A stretch of DNA of 64,000 nt from Schaalia vaccimaxillae DSM 15804 (lineage in GTDB: Bacteria > Actinomycetota > Actinomycetes > Actinomycetales > Actinomycetaceae), in contig NZ_ATUX01000007.1 in NCBI RefSeq assembly GCF_000420425.1, positions 186,001-250,000 of the forward strand. Reading direction: 5' to 3'. This document shows, in pieces, positions 36,185 to 43,648 of this stretch. Each line of letters opens with the position of its first letter. Within the stretch, counting starts at the first letter, position 1. Made by a program: the position numbers and the translations under genes. The notes under the pieces were generated by a model that did no database searches, was not told where the DNA came from, and was given only the letters and a program-made list of their open reading frames with translations.

Positions 36185-36981
36185 TGACTCGCCCCGTTTT
36201 CTTCAGTGATGACCTGAGCCCCTCCTCAGCCCAGGTCCAGATTGGTGACCGTGTTGAGTTGGGCGGCCAGGAGGGGCGCCACGCCGCAACCGTCCGTCGG
36301 ATCGAGGCGGGCGAGAGCATCGACATCGTTGATGGGCGGGGGCTACGCCTACGCTGCCTCGTCGAAGCATCATCGAAACAGGGGCTCATCCTTACGGTCG
36401 TAGAACGCATGGAGGAGGCCGGCGTTACTCCACGCATCGTCCTCGTTCAAGCTCTGGCTAAGGGCGGTAGAGACGAACAGGCTGTTGAGACGTGCACGGA
36501 GCTTGGTGTTGACGAAGTGGTGCCCTGGCAGTCGAATCGTGCGATCGTCAGATGGACAGGTCCCAAAGCCGCCAAAGGGCATGCCAAATGGGAATCGGTT
36601 GTGCGTGCAGCAGCCAAACAGTCGCGCAGGAGCACAGTACCTGAGGTACATGAGGTGGTGGATTCAAAGAAACTGGTCGCCCTCGTTCAGGCAATCGTCA
36701 ACGAGGGCGGCGCAGCCTTTGTCTGCCACGAAGAAGCGACTATGCCTCTGACCGAACGCATTCTTAACCACGGACCGGATCATGAACGCACAGCCTCTTG
36801 TGCGGTGGGAAATGCGTGCGTGGTTGTCGTTGGGCCCGAGGGAGGTATTGATCCTGATGAAACTGCCGCACTAGAGGCAGCGGGTGCACACCTGGTCGGT
36901 TTGGGACGCAACGTGCTGCGTTCCTCCACTGCTGGTGCAGTGGCTGTCACTCTTGTCAGTGCGGCAGCCAGCCGCCTATAA
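36184..36981 (+). CDS. rsmE: 16S rRNA (uracil(1498)-N(3))-methyltransferase
   Basis: SPOUT-class enzyme that methylates U1498 of 16S rRNA with SAM. The 265-residue protein has the N-terminal PUA-like domain (GGQEGRHAATVRRIEAGE) and the trefoil-knot domain with VLVQALAKGGRDEQAVETCTELGV, WQSNRAIVRW, VVVGPEGGIDPDE and LGRNVLRSSTAG. It begins one base into the dnaJ stop (TAATG), so it is translationally coupled. The dnaJ-rsmE pairing is conserved in many bacteria. Confidence 0.95.
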   Translation: MTRPVFFSDDLSPSSAQVQIGDRVELGGQEGRHAATVRRIEAGESIDIVDGRGLRLRCLVEASSKQGLILTVVERMEEAGVTPRIVLVQALAKGGRDEQAVETCTELGVDEVVPWQSNRAIVRWTGPKAAKGHAKWESVVRAAAKQSRRSTVPEVHEVVDSKKLVALVQAIVNEGGAAFVCHEEATMPLTERILNHGPDHERTASCAVGNACVVVVGPEGGIDPDETAALEAAGAHLVGLGRNVLRSSTAGAVAVTLVSAAASRL

Positions 36982-37001
36982 CCAATCGTTTTGATGCTGT
37001 T

Positions 37002-37027
37002 GGCCTGCGGCCATGAGACCGCAGGTC
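37002..37027. terminator. Convergent hairpin between rsmE and the aldose epimerase gene
   Basis: An inverted repeat (CCTGCGG at 37004-37010 with CCGCAGG at 37019-37025, extendable by a G-U and a G-C pair) lies between two convergent genes. The loop is 8 nt and there is no T-run. Confidence 0.45.
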
Positions 37028-37054
37028 ACCTATAGATATCTCTGGGATGTCTGG

Positions 37055-37972
37055 TTATGCCTGGGGGATCTGACCGCTGATCGTAAAGGTCATGGTGTGT
37101 TCTTCTTCGGGAGCCAACACAATGACATCCTCGCCTGTGTTGAAAGCGTTGGGCGGGCAGGTCATAGGCTCGACAGCTACGCCGGTACGGCCAATGTTGT
37201 CGGCGGTGAAGAGCTGAACCCAACGGCAGTTAGAAGTCAGAGAAGAGGAAATTCCAGTGGACGGGTCACGCAGGGTGACAGTCCACTCGCCCTCTGGAAG
37301 ATCGGTGAACGCGTTGTCGATCTGCGTGGACCCCACAACCCGAGTTTCGGTGAAATCAAAGCCATGATCTGCGCTGGGTTCCAAGCCCGCAGGGTTGAGC
37401 TTTTCATCGGTCAAGAGGACGGTTGCCACGGGAGCAGTGAGCTCGTAGCTGTCTGTGGGTGCCAGGTCTACCGTTAGGTATGGGTGCAGGGAGACCCCAT
37501 AGGGAGCAGGACCACTTCCCACATTCTTAGCGGTGAGAGTGACGCTGAGCCCACGCTTAGCGTCCAACGCGTATGTCACCCATACGTCCAGGGGCCACGG
37601 GTATCCCGGCTGAGGAGCAATCGTGGTGCCCAGCGTGGCTGAGTCCAGATCTGAGTGAATGATTGACCAGTCCTGCCACACGACGAGGCCGTGGAGGGCT
37701 GCTCCGGTGGATGGTTCGTTGATGGGGAGCTGGTATTCGACGCCTTCCCACGTGTAGCTGGAGTGGGCGATACGGTTTGGCCACGGCATGAGTGTTTTGC
37801 CGAGGTAGCCCTGAGGAATCTCATCGGCGCGATGGCCAATGATGAGATCGTGACCATCCAAGGTCAGCGACGCCAATCCTGCGCCGACTGTGACAATTCG
37901 AGCTTGATAATCTCCCGAATATAAAACAATTTCGGTGCCCGAAGCAGTGCGTGCAGTCACGATGGTCCTCAC
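37055..37972 (-). CDS. Aldose 1-epimerase family protein
   Basis: A 305-residue all-beta mutarotase-like protein. Family residues are visible: TLMPWPNRIAHSSYTWEG near the N-terminus, ALHGLV, SLHPYLTVD (the catalytic His) and the C-terminal GVAVEPMTCPPNAFN (the catalytic Glu). It probably interconverts alpha and beta anomers of an aldose, but this subfamily may act on other hexoses or sugar phosphates. The start can be the GTG complementary to 37970-37972 or the one at 37958-37960, and the second has better spacing from GTGAGGA. Confidence 0.88.
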   Translation of the reverse strand: MRTIVTARTASGTEIVLYSGDYQARIVTVGAGLASLTLDGHDLIIGHRADEIPQGYLGKTLMPWPNRIAHSSYTWEGVEYQLPINEPSTGAALHGLVVWQDWSIIHSDLDSATLGTTIAPQPGYPWPLDVWVTYALDAKRGLSVTLTAKNVGSGPAPYGVSLHPYLTVDLAPTDSYELTAPVATVLLTDEKLNPAGLEPSADHGFDFTETRVVGSTQIDNAFTDLPEGEWTVTLRDPSTGISSSLTSNCRWVQLFTADNIGRTGVAVEPMTCPPNAFNTGEDVIVLAPEEEHTMTFTISGQIPQA

Positions 37973-38117
37973 TTTCGCAAAATTGGAGCGGCGTTGCTCC
38001 GATCAGATTCTACGGCACCAGCGTTGAGGTCAGCGATGACGACGAGTAGCCTGTGCGAGTGCATCGGGCACACAGCCAGATGCTTCGTTGATGATCCGAT
38101 GAAAGGAAGAGCGGGAA

Positions 38118-39464
38118 ATGGTGAAAAGCCGATCCGCTGGCGTAATCGATCAGGCCCTGATTGAGCGGATGCGTGAGACTGCTACGGACACTGCTGCCCA
38201 TATTGCGCGCAATGCGGTGACCACCAGCGGAATTGATTCGGTGAGCTTAGATCGGGCGAAAGTTATCGCCAATCCTCCAGTTGTCTCTCATCGGATTGAT
38301 GACTGGAAAGTCACCTGGCAGAAGAAATCGGGACGCTGCTGGCTTTTTTCGTCTCTGAATCTTCTGCGTTCGTCAGCCCGAAAGAAGATGGGGTTAAAGA
38401 ACTTCGAGTTCTCTGAAAACTACGTTCTGTTCTGGGACAAATTCGAACGCGCTAACTGGTTCCTCACCGACATCATTGATACGGCACACGAACCTCTGGA
38501 CGGGCGCCTTCTCCAATTCTTGCTCGCGGACGTTCTGGGAGACGGCGGCCAGTGGGACATGGCAGTCTCGCTTTACCTCAAACACGGGCTGGTGCCGATC
38601 CAGGCCATGCCAGAAACAGAGGCCTCATCCAATACGCACCGGATGAATACTCAACTCCAAGTACTTCTGCGCCGCTCGGCCCTTGAGTTGCGTGACATGG
38701 TGGCAGGTGGTGCGCCTGCAGAGGACGTCGAAAGCGCCAAAGAACAGGTGCTCGAGGGCGTGTGGAGGATCCTGACCATAAGCTTGGGCGTTCCACCTAC
38801 TGAGTTTGAGTGGGAATGGCAAGATGACGAAGGCGAATTCCATCGTGATCCTGTGATGACTCCGCAAGAGTTCTACGAACGCTATGTCGACATCGACCTC
38901 ACGCAATACGTCTGCCTTGTCGACGATCCGCGCACCTGCCATGCCAAGGGCGAAGCGATGACCGTCGACCACCTGGGTAACGTGGTGGGAGGACGCGAGA
39001 TTCGCTATATCAACGCTGAAATGGCAACGATTAAAGAGATTGCGGCGCAGACCATTGCTGCAGGCCAGCCAGTGTGGTTCGGGGCTGATTGTTCTCAACA
39101 GGCTGACCGTGACCAAGGACTGTACGTCGAGGGCGTGCACGACTACTGCGGGTTGTTTGGATTGGACTTGTCGACGACGAAGGAACAGCGAGTCCTCACA
39201 GGCGAATCCGCGATGAATCACGCCATGCTTTTTACTGGTGTCGACCTGGACACTGACGGGCGCAGCCGGCGCTGGCGGGTTGAAAATTCCTGGGGTGATC
39301 AGCCCGGTGACTCAGGTTTCTTCACCATGGATGACGACTGGTTCACCGAGTATGTCTTCGAGGTTGTTGTTCACATTGATGCTCTTCCTGACGACCTGCG
39401 ACCGGCTCTGAGCGCCGATATGCGTCACCTGCCGGCATGGGATCCGATGGGCACACTTGCCTAA
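38118..39464 (+). CDS. pepC: Aminopeptidase C (bleomycin hydrolase family, C1B)
   Basis: Cytoplasmic cysteine aminopeptidase of 448 residues; family members form hexamers that trim short peptides. The catalytic Cys is in KKSGRCWLFSSLN, followed by HRIDDWKVTWQ just upstream; the His in ESAMNHAMLFTGV and the Asn in VENSWGDQPG complete the triad. The length is typical. RBS AGGAAG lies just upstream of the ATG. It ends at a strong hairpin. Beside it lie a purine deaminase and an amidotransferase, so a peptide or nucleoside salvage role is possible. Confidence 0.95.
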   Translation: MVKSRSAGVIDQALIERMRETATDTAAHIARNAVTTSGIDSVSLDRAKVIANPPVVSHRIDDWKVTWQKKSGRCWLFSSLNLLRSSARKKMGLKNFEFSENYVLFWDKFERANWFLTDIIDTAHEPLDGRLLQFLLADVLGDGGQWDMAVSLYLKHGLVPIQAMPETEASSNTHRMNTQLQVLLRRSALELRDMVAGGAPAEDVESAKEQVLEGVWRILTISLGVPPTEFEWEWQDDEGEFHRDPVMTPQEFYERYVDIDLTQYVCLVDDPRTCHAKGEAMTVDHLGNVVGGREIRYINAEMATIKEIAAQTIAAGQPVWFGADCSQQADRDQGLYVEGVHDYCGLFGLDLSTTKEQRVLTGESAMNHAMLFTGVDLDTDGRSRRWRVENSWGDQPGDSGFFTMDDDWFTEYVFEVVVHIDALPDDLRPALSADMRHLPAWDPMGTLA

Positions 39465-39489
39465 GATCAGTCGATCTCGTTCACAGTGC

Positions 39490-39522
39490 TTGCGTCCCCT
39501 CCACAGCTTGGAGGGGACGCAA
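39490..39522 (+). terminator. pepC terminator
   Basis: A perfect 14-bp stem (39490-39503 with 39509-39522) and 5-nt loop follow the pepC stop by 25 bp. It opens a 314-bp gap (39465-39778) that holds this hairpin, an aldo/keto reductase remnant and the leader of the purine deaminase gene. Confidence 0.8.
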
Positions 39523-39540
39523 ACATGAGACGATGCGTTG

Positions 39541-39699
39541 ATGAATAACTCTGGCGTCGTTGACCCCGCCCTCGTCCCCTTCAAGACCCTGGCTAACGAC
39601 ATGACTTTGCCGATGATTGGAATGGCTACGAGGCTGACCAGGGTCGCGAAGAGTAGTCATCTGCAATATCCACGCCACCGTGGTGACCTGCAGGGATAG
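39541..39699 (+). pseudogene. N-terminal remnant of an aldo/keto reductase
   Basis: A 52-codon reading frame whose first 30 residues, in particular FKTLANDMTLPMIGMAT, match the first beta-strand region of aldo/keto reductases (typical form FKTLANGDKMPMIGMGTF). After GMAT, where the family would continue with GTF and the catalytic barrel, the frame diverges into unrelated residues and stops. No barrel sequence can be found downstream. I see no ribosome-binding site matching it well. It is probably the relic of a deleted gene, but a chance similarity over 17 residues cannot be excluded. Confidence 0.5.
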
Positions 39700-39778
39700 A
39701 CCTCCTGCACGCTGGCAATATGGGAAGATCGAGGAGTCCGCGCATGATCTTTCATGCACATGACTATATGGAGGAATC

Positions 39779-40795
39779 GTGACCACAACCGTCACCCGTG
39801 AATTCGCCTGCGGCATCCCCAAAGCCGAACTTCACTTGCACCTGGAAGGCACCCTCGAACCAGATCTCAAGCTCGCACTTGCGAATAAGCACGGGATCGA
39901 CATTGGACAAAAGACCATTGAGGAAGTCCAAGCTTCATACCAGTTCAACGACCTGTCCTCATTCCTGGCCGTGTACTATCCGGCGATGAATGTTTTGCAA
40001 GACGAGGACGACTTCCATGACCTGGCCGCCGCTTACTTTGAGCGCGCCCGGCAAAACGGTGTGGTTCGCGCCGAATGCTTCTTTGATCCGCAGGCTCACA
40101 CCAGCCGTGGCGTCGCCATTGAAACCGTGATCAACGGCTATTACCGCGCCGTTGACGAAGCACGCGCGATCGGCCTTTCAGCAGACCTCATCCTGTGCTT
40201 CCTGCGCGATATGTCAGCCGAGTCCGCTCTCGAAACCCTAAAAGCTGCACTGCCCTACAAGGATAAGTTCATTGGTGTGGGGCTCGATTCGGACGAACGC
40301 GACAATCCGCCTGAGAAGTTCGCTGATGCTTTCGCTTTGGCCAAAGAACACGGGCTACGCGTCACCATGCACTGCGATATCGACCAGGTGGGATCCATTG
40401 ACAATATCCGCCGCGCGCTTACCGAACTGGGTACTGAGCGTCTCGACCATGGTACGAACATTGTTGAAGATGACAGCCTCGTTGAACTTGTCATCGACAA
40501 GGGGATTGGCCTGACCTGCTGTCCCATGTCCAATGGTTTTGTCACCGAGGACATGAAGGGCACGGAGATCATTGATCTCATGCGTCGCGGAGCCAAAGTC
40601 ACGCTCAACTCTGACGATCCGGCTTACTTTGGGGGCTATGTTGCAGATAACTACCTGTCAATGGCCGAGCACTACGGGTTGGGGCAAGAAGAACTCGCCA
40701 CCCTTGCGCGCAACTCTCTGGAAGTGTCCTGGGTGGACGAGGATGAACGGGCCCGTCTGCTTGGACTACTCGATGACTTCCTCGCCGCTCAGTAA
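39779..40795 (+). CDS. Adenosine/adenine deaminase family protein
   Basis: A 338-residue metal-dependent amidohydrolase of the adenosine deaminase superfamily. Metal ligands are in ELHLHLEGT (residues about 17-25), His198 and the Asp pair of SDDPAYFGGY (about 276-285), which favours the adenine-deaminase-like branch. The position that carries the catalytic Glu in classic enzymes (HAGE) reads HCDIDQ, so the acid/base residue differs. The substrate could be adenine, adenosine or an N6-substituted purine. GTG start with GGAGG at 39770-39774. Possibly co-transcribed with downstream genes, though a hairpin follows. Confidence 0.8.
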   Translation: MTTTVTREFACGIPKAELHLHLEGTLEPDLKLALANKHGIDIGQKTIEEVQASYQFNDLSSFLAVYYPAMNVLQDEDDFHDLAAAYFERARQNGVVRAECFFDPQAHTSRGVAIETVINGYYRAVDEARAIGLSADLILCFLRDMSAESALETLKAALPYKDKFIGVGLDSDERDNPPEKFADAFALAKEHGLRVTMHCDIDQVGSIDNIRRALTELGTERLDHGTNIVEDDSLVELVIDKGIGLTCCPMSNGFVTEDMKGTEIIDLMRRGAKVTLNSDDPAYFGGYVADNYLSMAEHYGLGQEELATLARNSLEVSWVDEDERARLLGLLDDFLAAQ

Positions 40796-40820
40796 GCGCA
40801 CCAGCGCAAGCTGATCTGCT

Positions 40821-40872
40821 CGCCCTCGTCCCGGAGTCGAATTCACATTCGACTGAACAGTGGACGAGGGCG
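40821..40872 (+). terminator. Nested hairpin after the deaminase gene
   Basis: An outer 11-bp stem (40821-40831 with 40862-40872) encloses an inner 8-bp stem (40835-40842 with 40847-40854, loop TCAC). It follows the deaminase stop by 25 bp and precedes the amidotransferase by 34 bp. No T-run, so it may be a structured leader or weak terminator. Confidence 0.45.
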
Positions 40873-40906
40873 CAGTCATCTCAACTGAAGTGGCCAATAT
40901 ATTCCC

Positions 40907-41689
40907 ATGACCAGTGAAAAGCCGACGTTGTTGATCTCCAACGTCCTGCCAGACCGCCCGTGGGACGACGCATACAACGTCCTGGTCATGTGCCTGTGGG
41001 ACCGCATTATTGAAGCAGCTGGAACGTACTGGAACATCATTCGCCACTACGCCCAACTCGACGGTGCAGAAGGATCCGTGCTCAAAGCACAGCAAGCTGA
41101 TGCCATCGTCATTATGGGTGGGGAAGATATTCACCCCTGCGTCTACTCGGGAGAGCAGGGCTACGAAGGCGAAGGGCGACACTGGTATCGCGCTGATCTG
41201 GGACAGATTGAGCTGGTTCGCCATGCGATTTCAACGGGAACTCCACTTGTGGGAATCTGCCGCGGGATGCAACTGATCAATGTGGCGCTGGGCGGAAGCC
41301 TCGTTCAACACATCGAAAATGGTCTTGATCAGCATCTCAACCCCGAGGTTGTTGCGCAGCAACGCTTTGCGCGTCACGGTGTGCAAGTTGAAGAGGGCTC
41401 TGCCTTGGAAAAAGCTCTTGGATCGGTGCTGGACGCACACCGTCGCGTTGAGGTGTCCTCAGCCCACCACCAGTGCATCGACCAGGTTGCCGATGAACTC
41501 AAAGTGTCAGCGCGCGCCGAAGACTCCACGATCGAGGCCATCGAACATCAATACGCGCCCGTTCTTGGAGTTCAATGGCATCCCGAAGATCCTGCCGCTG
41601 ATCTCGAAGGGCTCCAGAACCTCTTGGAATATTTAGCTCAAGCTTGCGTTCCTCGCCTCCAGCGCAAGGCAACTACCCTCGTCGCATGA
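40907..41689 (+). CDS. Class I glutamine amidotransferase, peptidase C26 (PuuD-like)
   Basis: A 260-residue gamma-glutamyl hydrolase-type amidotransferase. The nucleophile elbow is VGICRGMQ (Cys about residue 115) and the His-Glu pair lies in VQWHPEDP, the C26 signature; IMGGEDIHPCVYS is the characteristic N-terminal segment. Members hydrolyse gamma-glutamyl-GABA or related amides. This one is next to a peptidase and a deaminase, so a role in salvage or detoxification is possible. Its end overlaps def by four bases (ATGA). Confidence 0.85.
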   Translation: MTSEKPTLLISNVLPDRPWDDAYNVLVMCLWDRIIEAAGTYWNIIRHYAQLDGAEGSVLKAQQADAIVIMGGEDIHPCVYSGEQGYEGEGRHWYRADLGQIELVRHAISTGTPLVGICRGMQLINVALGGSLVQHIENGLDQHLNPEVVAQQRFARHGVQVEEGSALEKALGSVLDAHRRVEVSSAHHQCIDQVADELKVSARAEDSTIEAIEHQYAPVLGVQWHPEDPAADLEGLQNLLEYLAQACVPRLQRKATTLVA

Positions 41690-42306
41690 GCATTTTGCCA
41701 ATTGTCATCACGGGAGATCCTGTGCTCCACCAACGGGCGCAGGAGATCGACGTGATTGATAGTTCAGTGGCGGATCTTGCGCACGACATGATTGACACAA
41801 TGGTGGTTGCCCCCGGTGTCGGTTTGGCTGCGCCCCAAGTGGGTGTGGGCCAAAGACTCTTCGTTTGGCGCTTTTCGGGCCAATCTGCCTTTGATGATCT
41901 CTACGGTTCCACTTTGGGGCTTCGCACACCTTGTGCACCCAGTTCCGGTGTCGTCGTCAACCCACAATTGGAATACAAGTGGGATGCGAACGCCGGTCTG
42001 CCCGCTCAATTGGATGAGGATCGTGAGTGCGAAGGGTGCCTGTCAATTCCCGGATACCAATATCCACTGCGACGAGCAGGCAATGTCGTATTGACTGGAC
42101 TGTCGTTGAGGGGACAGCGAATCGAGATTGAGGCTTGGGGCTGGCTTGCCCGAATCTTCCAGCACGAGTACGACCACCTTGCAGGCACGCTCTACGTGGA
42201 CCGTCTTGATCAACCGTGGAAGTCAGCCAGTCGCCAGGCGATCGAAAGTGAAGGCTGGGGCAGACCCGGCTTTCAGTGGACCTCGAAACCTAGGCTCTTG
42301 AAGTAG
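41686..42306 (+). CDS. def: Peptide deformylase
   Basis: Metal-dependent enzyme that removes N-formyl from nascent proteins. The 206-residue protein has the three family motifs: GVGLAAPQVG (about residues 43-52), ECEGCLSIPG (with the metal Cys) and QHEYDHLAG (HExxH). It carries an insertion between motifs 1 and 2 as some actinobacterial deformylases do. The ATG at 41686 overlaps the previous stop; an upstream in-frame ATG at 41644 lies inside the amidotransferase gene. Its last 34 bases overlap the 3' end of pflA on the opposite strand. Confidence 0.94.
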   Translation: MSILPIVITGDPVLHQRAQEIDVIDSSVADLAHDMIDTMVVAPGVGLAAPQVGVGQRLFVWRFSGQSAFDDLYGSTLGLRTPCAPSSGVVVNPQLEYKWDANAGLPAQLDEDRECEGCLSIPGYQYPLRRAGNVVLTGLSLRGQRIEIEAWGWLARIFQHEYDHLAGTLYVDRLDQPWKSASRQAIESEGWGRPGFQWTSKPRLLK

Positions 42307-43211
42307 TCGCGGACCTCTTGCGTATTTTGTGGCGTCGGGGGGGTTGTCGAATCAAGCTCGTACGTCAGACCCAGGTTCTTCCATTTGTCTCGCCCCATCT
42401 GGTGGAAGGGGAGTACTTCCACGCGATCAATGACATTCTTCCACCTGCCGATAATGTCACCGATGGCTCGGATGTTTTCGGGATCGTCGGTCAGTCCTGG
42501 CACGAGGACGAACCTGATCCATACGCGCGTCTTATTTCGAGCCGATAGGCGATCGCCGAAGTCGATGGTGGGCTGGAGGGCGCCGGTGGTGACCCGCTTA
42601 TAGAGCTCGGGGATTCCGGCTTTGACGTCGAGGAGACACAGGTCGAGGTGATCGAGGATGTCGTCGTCACAATTGACGCCCAGGAAACCGGAGGTGTCCA
42701 GACAGGTGTGCACGCCCATCTCTTTGGCGCCGTGGAAGATTCGACGGACGAATTCCGGTTGCATCATTGCTTCGCCCCCGGAAATTGTCACCCCTCCGCC
42801 GGTGGTGCGGAAGATGCGGCGGTAGCGACGAATACGGCCCAGGATTTCGTCGATAGACACCGGAGCCCCGTCCTTCATGAGGAAGGTGTCGGGGTTGTGG
42901 CAGTACAGGCAGCGCAAGCCGCAGCCGTTGAGAAACACTGTCAGGCGGGTTCCTGGTCCGTCAACGGCCGTCACCAACTCCCAGGAGTGAACTGACCCCA
43001 AAGTGCCGTCGTGCATGCGTTGGAGACGTTCGTGGCGTTCAATATCGGTGAGCTCAACGAGGCCGGCGGTGCCCAATCCCATTGCGCGCGCCGTGGGGGC
43101 TTGGAAGTCTTGATCCTGCAGGGACTTGGAGCTGTCGTTGGTACGCGGTCCGCGCGAGACAATGCTTGAACCGTCACCGACGGGGATGATGGGCGGAATC
43201 TGCGTTGTCAT
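42273..43211 (-). CDS. pflA: Pyruvate formate-lyase activating enzyme
   Basis: Radical-SAM enzyme that installs the glycyl radical on pyruvate formate-lyase. The 312-residue product has the 4Fe-4S motif FLNGCGLRCLYCHNPDTF (Cys-x3-Cys-x2-Cys), TTGGGVTISGGEAMMQP, and the downstream LYDVKAG-like LLDVKAGIPELY. The N-terminal about 65 residues before the core are longer than in E. coli PflA. It is third of three minus-strand genes: pflB, the small glycyl-radical protein and pflA, with a strong hairpin before it. It converges on def with a 34-base overlap. Confidence 0.95.
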   Translation of the reverse strand: MTTQIPPIIPVGDGSSIVSRGPRTNDSSKSLQDQDFQAPTARAMGLGTAGLVELTDIERHERLQRMHDGTLGSVHSWELVTAVDGPGTRLTVFLNGCGLRCLYCHNPDTFLMKDGAPVSIDEILGRIRRYRRIFRTTGGGVTISGGEAMMQPEFVRRIFHGAKEMGVHTCLDTSGFLGVNCDDDILDHLDLCLLDVKAGIPELYKRVTTGALQPTIDFGDRLSARNKTRVWIRFVLVPGLTDDPENIRAIGDIIGRWKNVIDRVEVLPFHQMGRDKWKNLGLTYELDSTTPPTPQNTQEVRDYFKSLGFEVH

Positions 43212-43240
43212 AGTGCCTCAATTGAAATGGTGGGCCAATA

Positions 43241-43273
43241 CTGTGGGGCGCAGACCTGGTCTGCGCCCCACAG
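43241..43273 (-). terminator. Hairpin between the glycyl-radical small protein gene and pflA
   Basis: A perfect 14-bp stem (43241-43254 with 43260-43273) with a 5-nt loop sits in the 113-bp gap on the minus-strand message. No T-run follows. It could lower or separate pflA expression, or protect the upstream RNA. Confidence 0.65.
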
Positions 43274-43324
43274 GAGTTTGAGGAGAAGCCACGCCGAACG
43301 TCAGCTCGAACGTAGTGATCGCTC

Positions 43325-43576
43325 TCAGGCGGACTGGTGGAAGGTGCGCGAAAGGACGTCGAGCTGCTGTTCGCGAGTGAGCTTGACGAAGTTGACGGCG
43401 TAGCCGGAGACACGCACCGTCAGGTTCGGGTACTTCTCGGGGTTCTCGATGGCGTCCTCGAGGGTAGCGCGGTCGAGCACATTGATGTTGGCGTGGTACA
43501 GGCCGTCGGTGACCTCGTTCTGGGCGCGGGCTGCGCGCATGTCGGCCAGACGTTCTTCGTAAGTCTTGGTTGCCAT
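43325..43576 (-). CDS. Stand-alone glycyl-radical domain of pyruvate formate-lyase (GrcA-like)
   Basis: An 83-residue protein. From residue 25 it aligns with the last about 60 residues of pyruvate formate-lyase: [20 protein letters not shown], then RVSGYAVNF with the radical glycine at residue 58 and the standard C-terminal end [13 protein letters not shown]. Residues 1-24 are an added helical leader, so this is an independent gene. The ATG is preceded by AAGGAGAATCATC, a strong site. The upstream pflB stops just before this domain, so this protein must supply the radical. E. coli GrcA (YfiD) is a similar stand-alone domain used to repair damaged enzyme. Confidence 0.93.
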   Translation of the reverse strand: MATKTYEERLADMRAARAQNEVTDGLYHANINVLDRATLEDAIENPEKYPNLTVRVSGYAVNFVKLTREQQLDVLSRTFHQSA

Positions 43577-43612
43577 GATGATTCTCCTTGGTGGGGTGTG
43601 GCGGTTAGGGGT

Positions 43613-43641
43613 GCTCTGGGAGGCTTGTGGCCTCCCAGAGC
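43613..43641 (-). terminator. Hairpin between pflB and the glycyl-radical small gene
   Basis: A perfect 12-bp stem (43613-43624 with 43630-43641) with a 5-nt loop lies in the 72-bp gap just after pflB on the minus strand. It may attenuate transcription, so that the large and small subunits differ in level, or stabilise the pflB message. Confidence 0.65.
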
Positions 43642-43648
43642 TGATTGG

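Noticed and set aside
39541-39699. A new small functional gene rather than a remnant
   Set aside because: The similarity is limited to the first aldo/keto reductase strand and the frame lacks a good ribosome-binding site, so a remnant is more likely.
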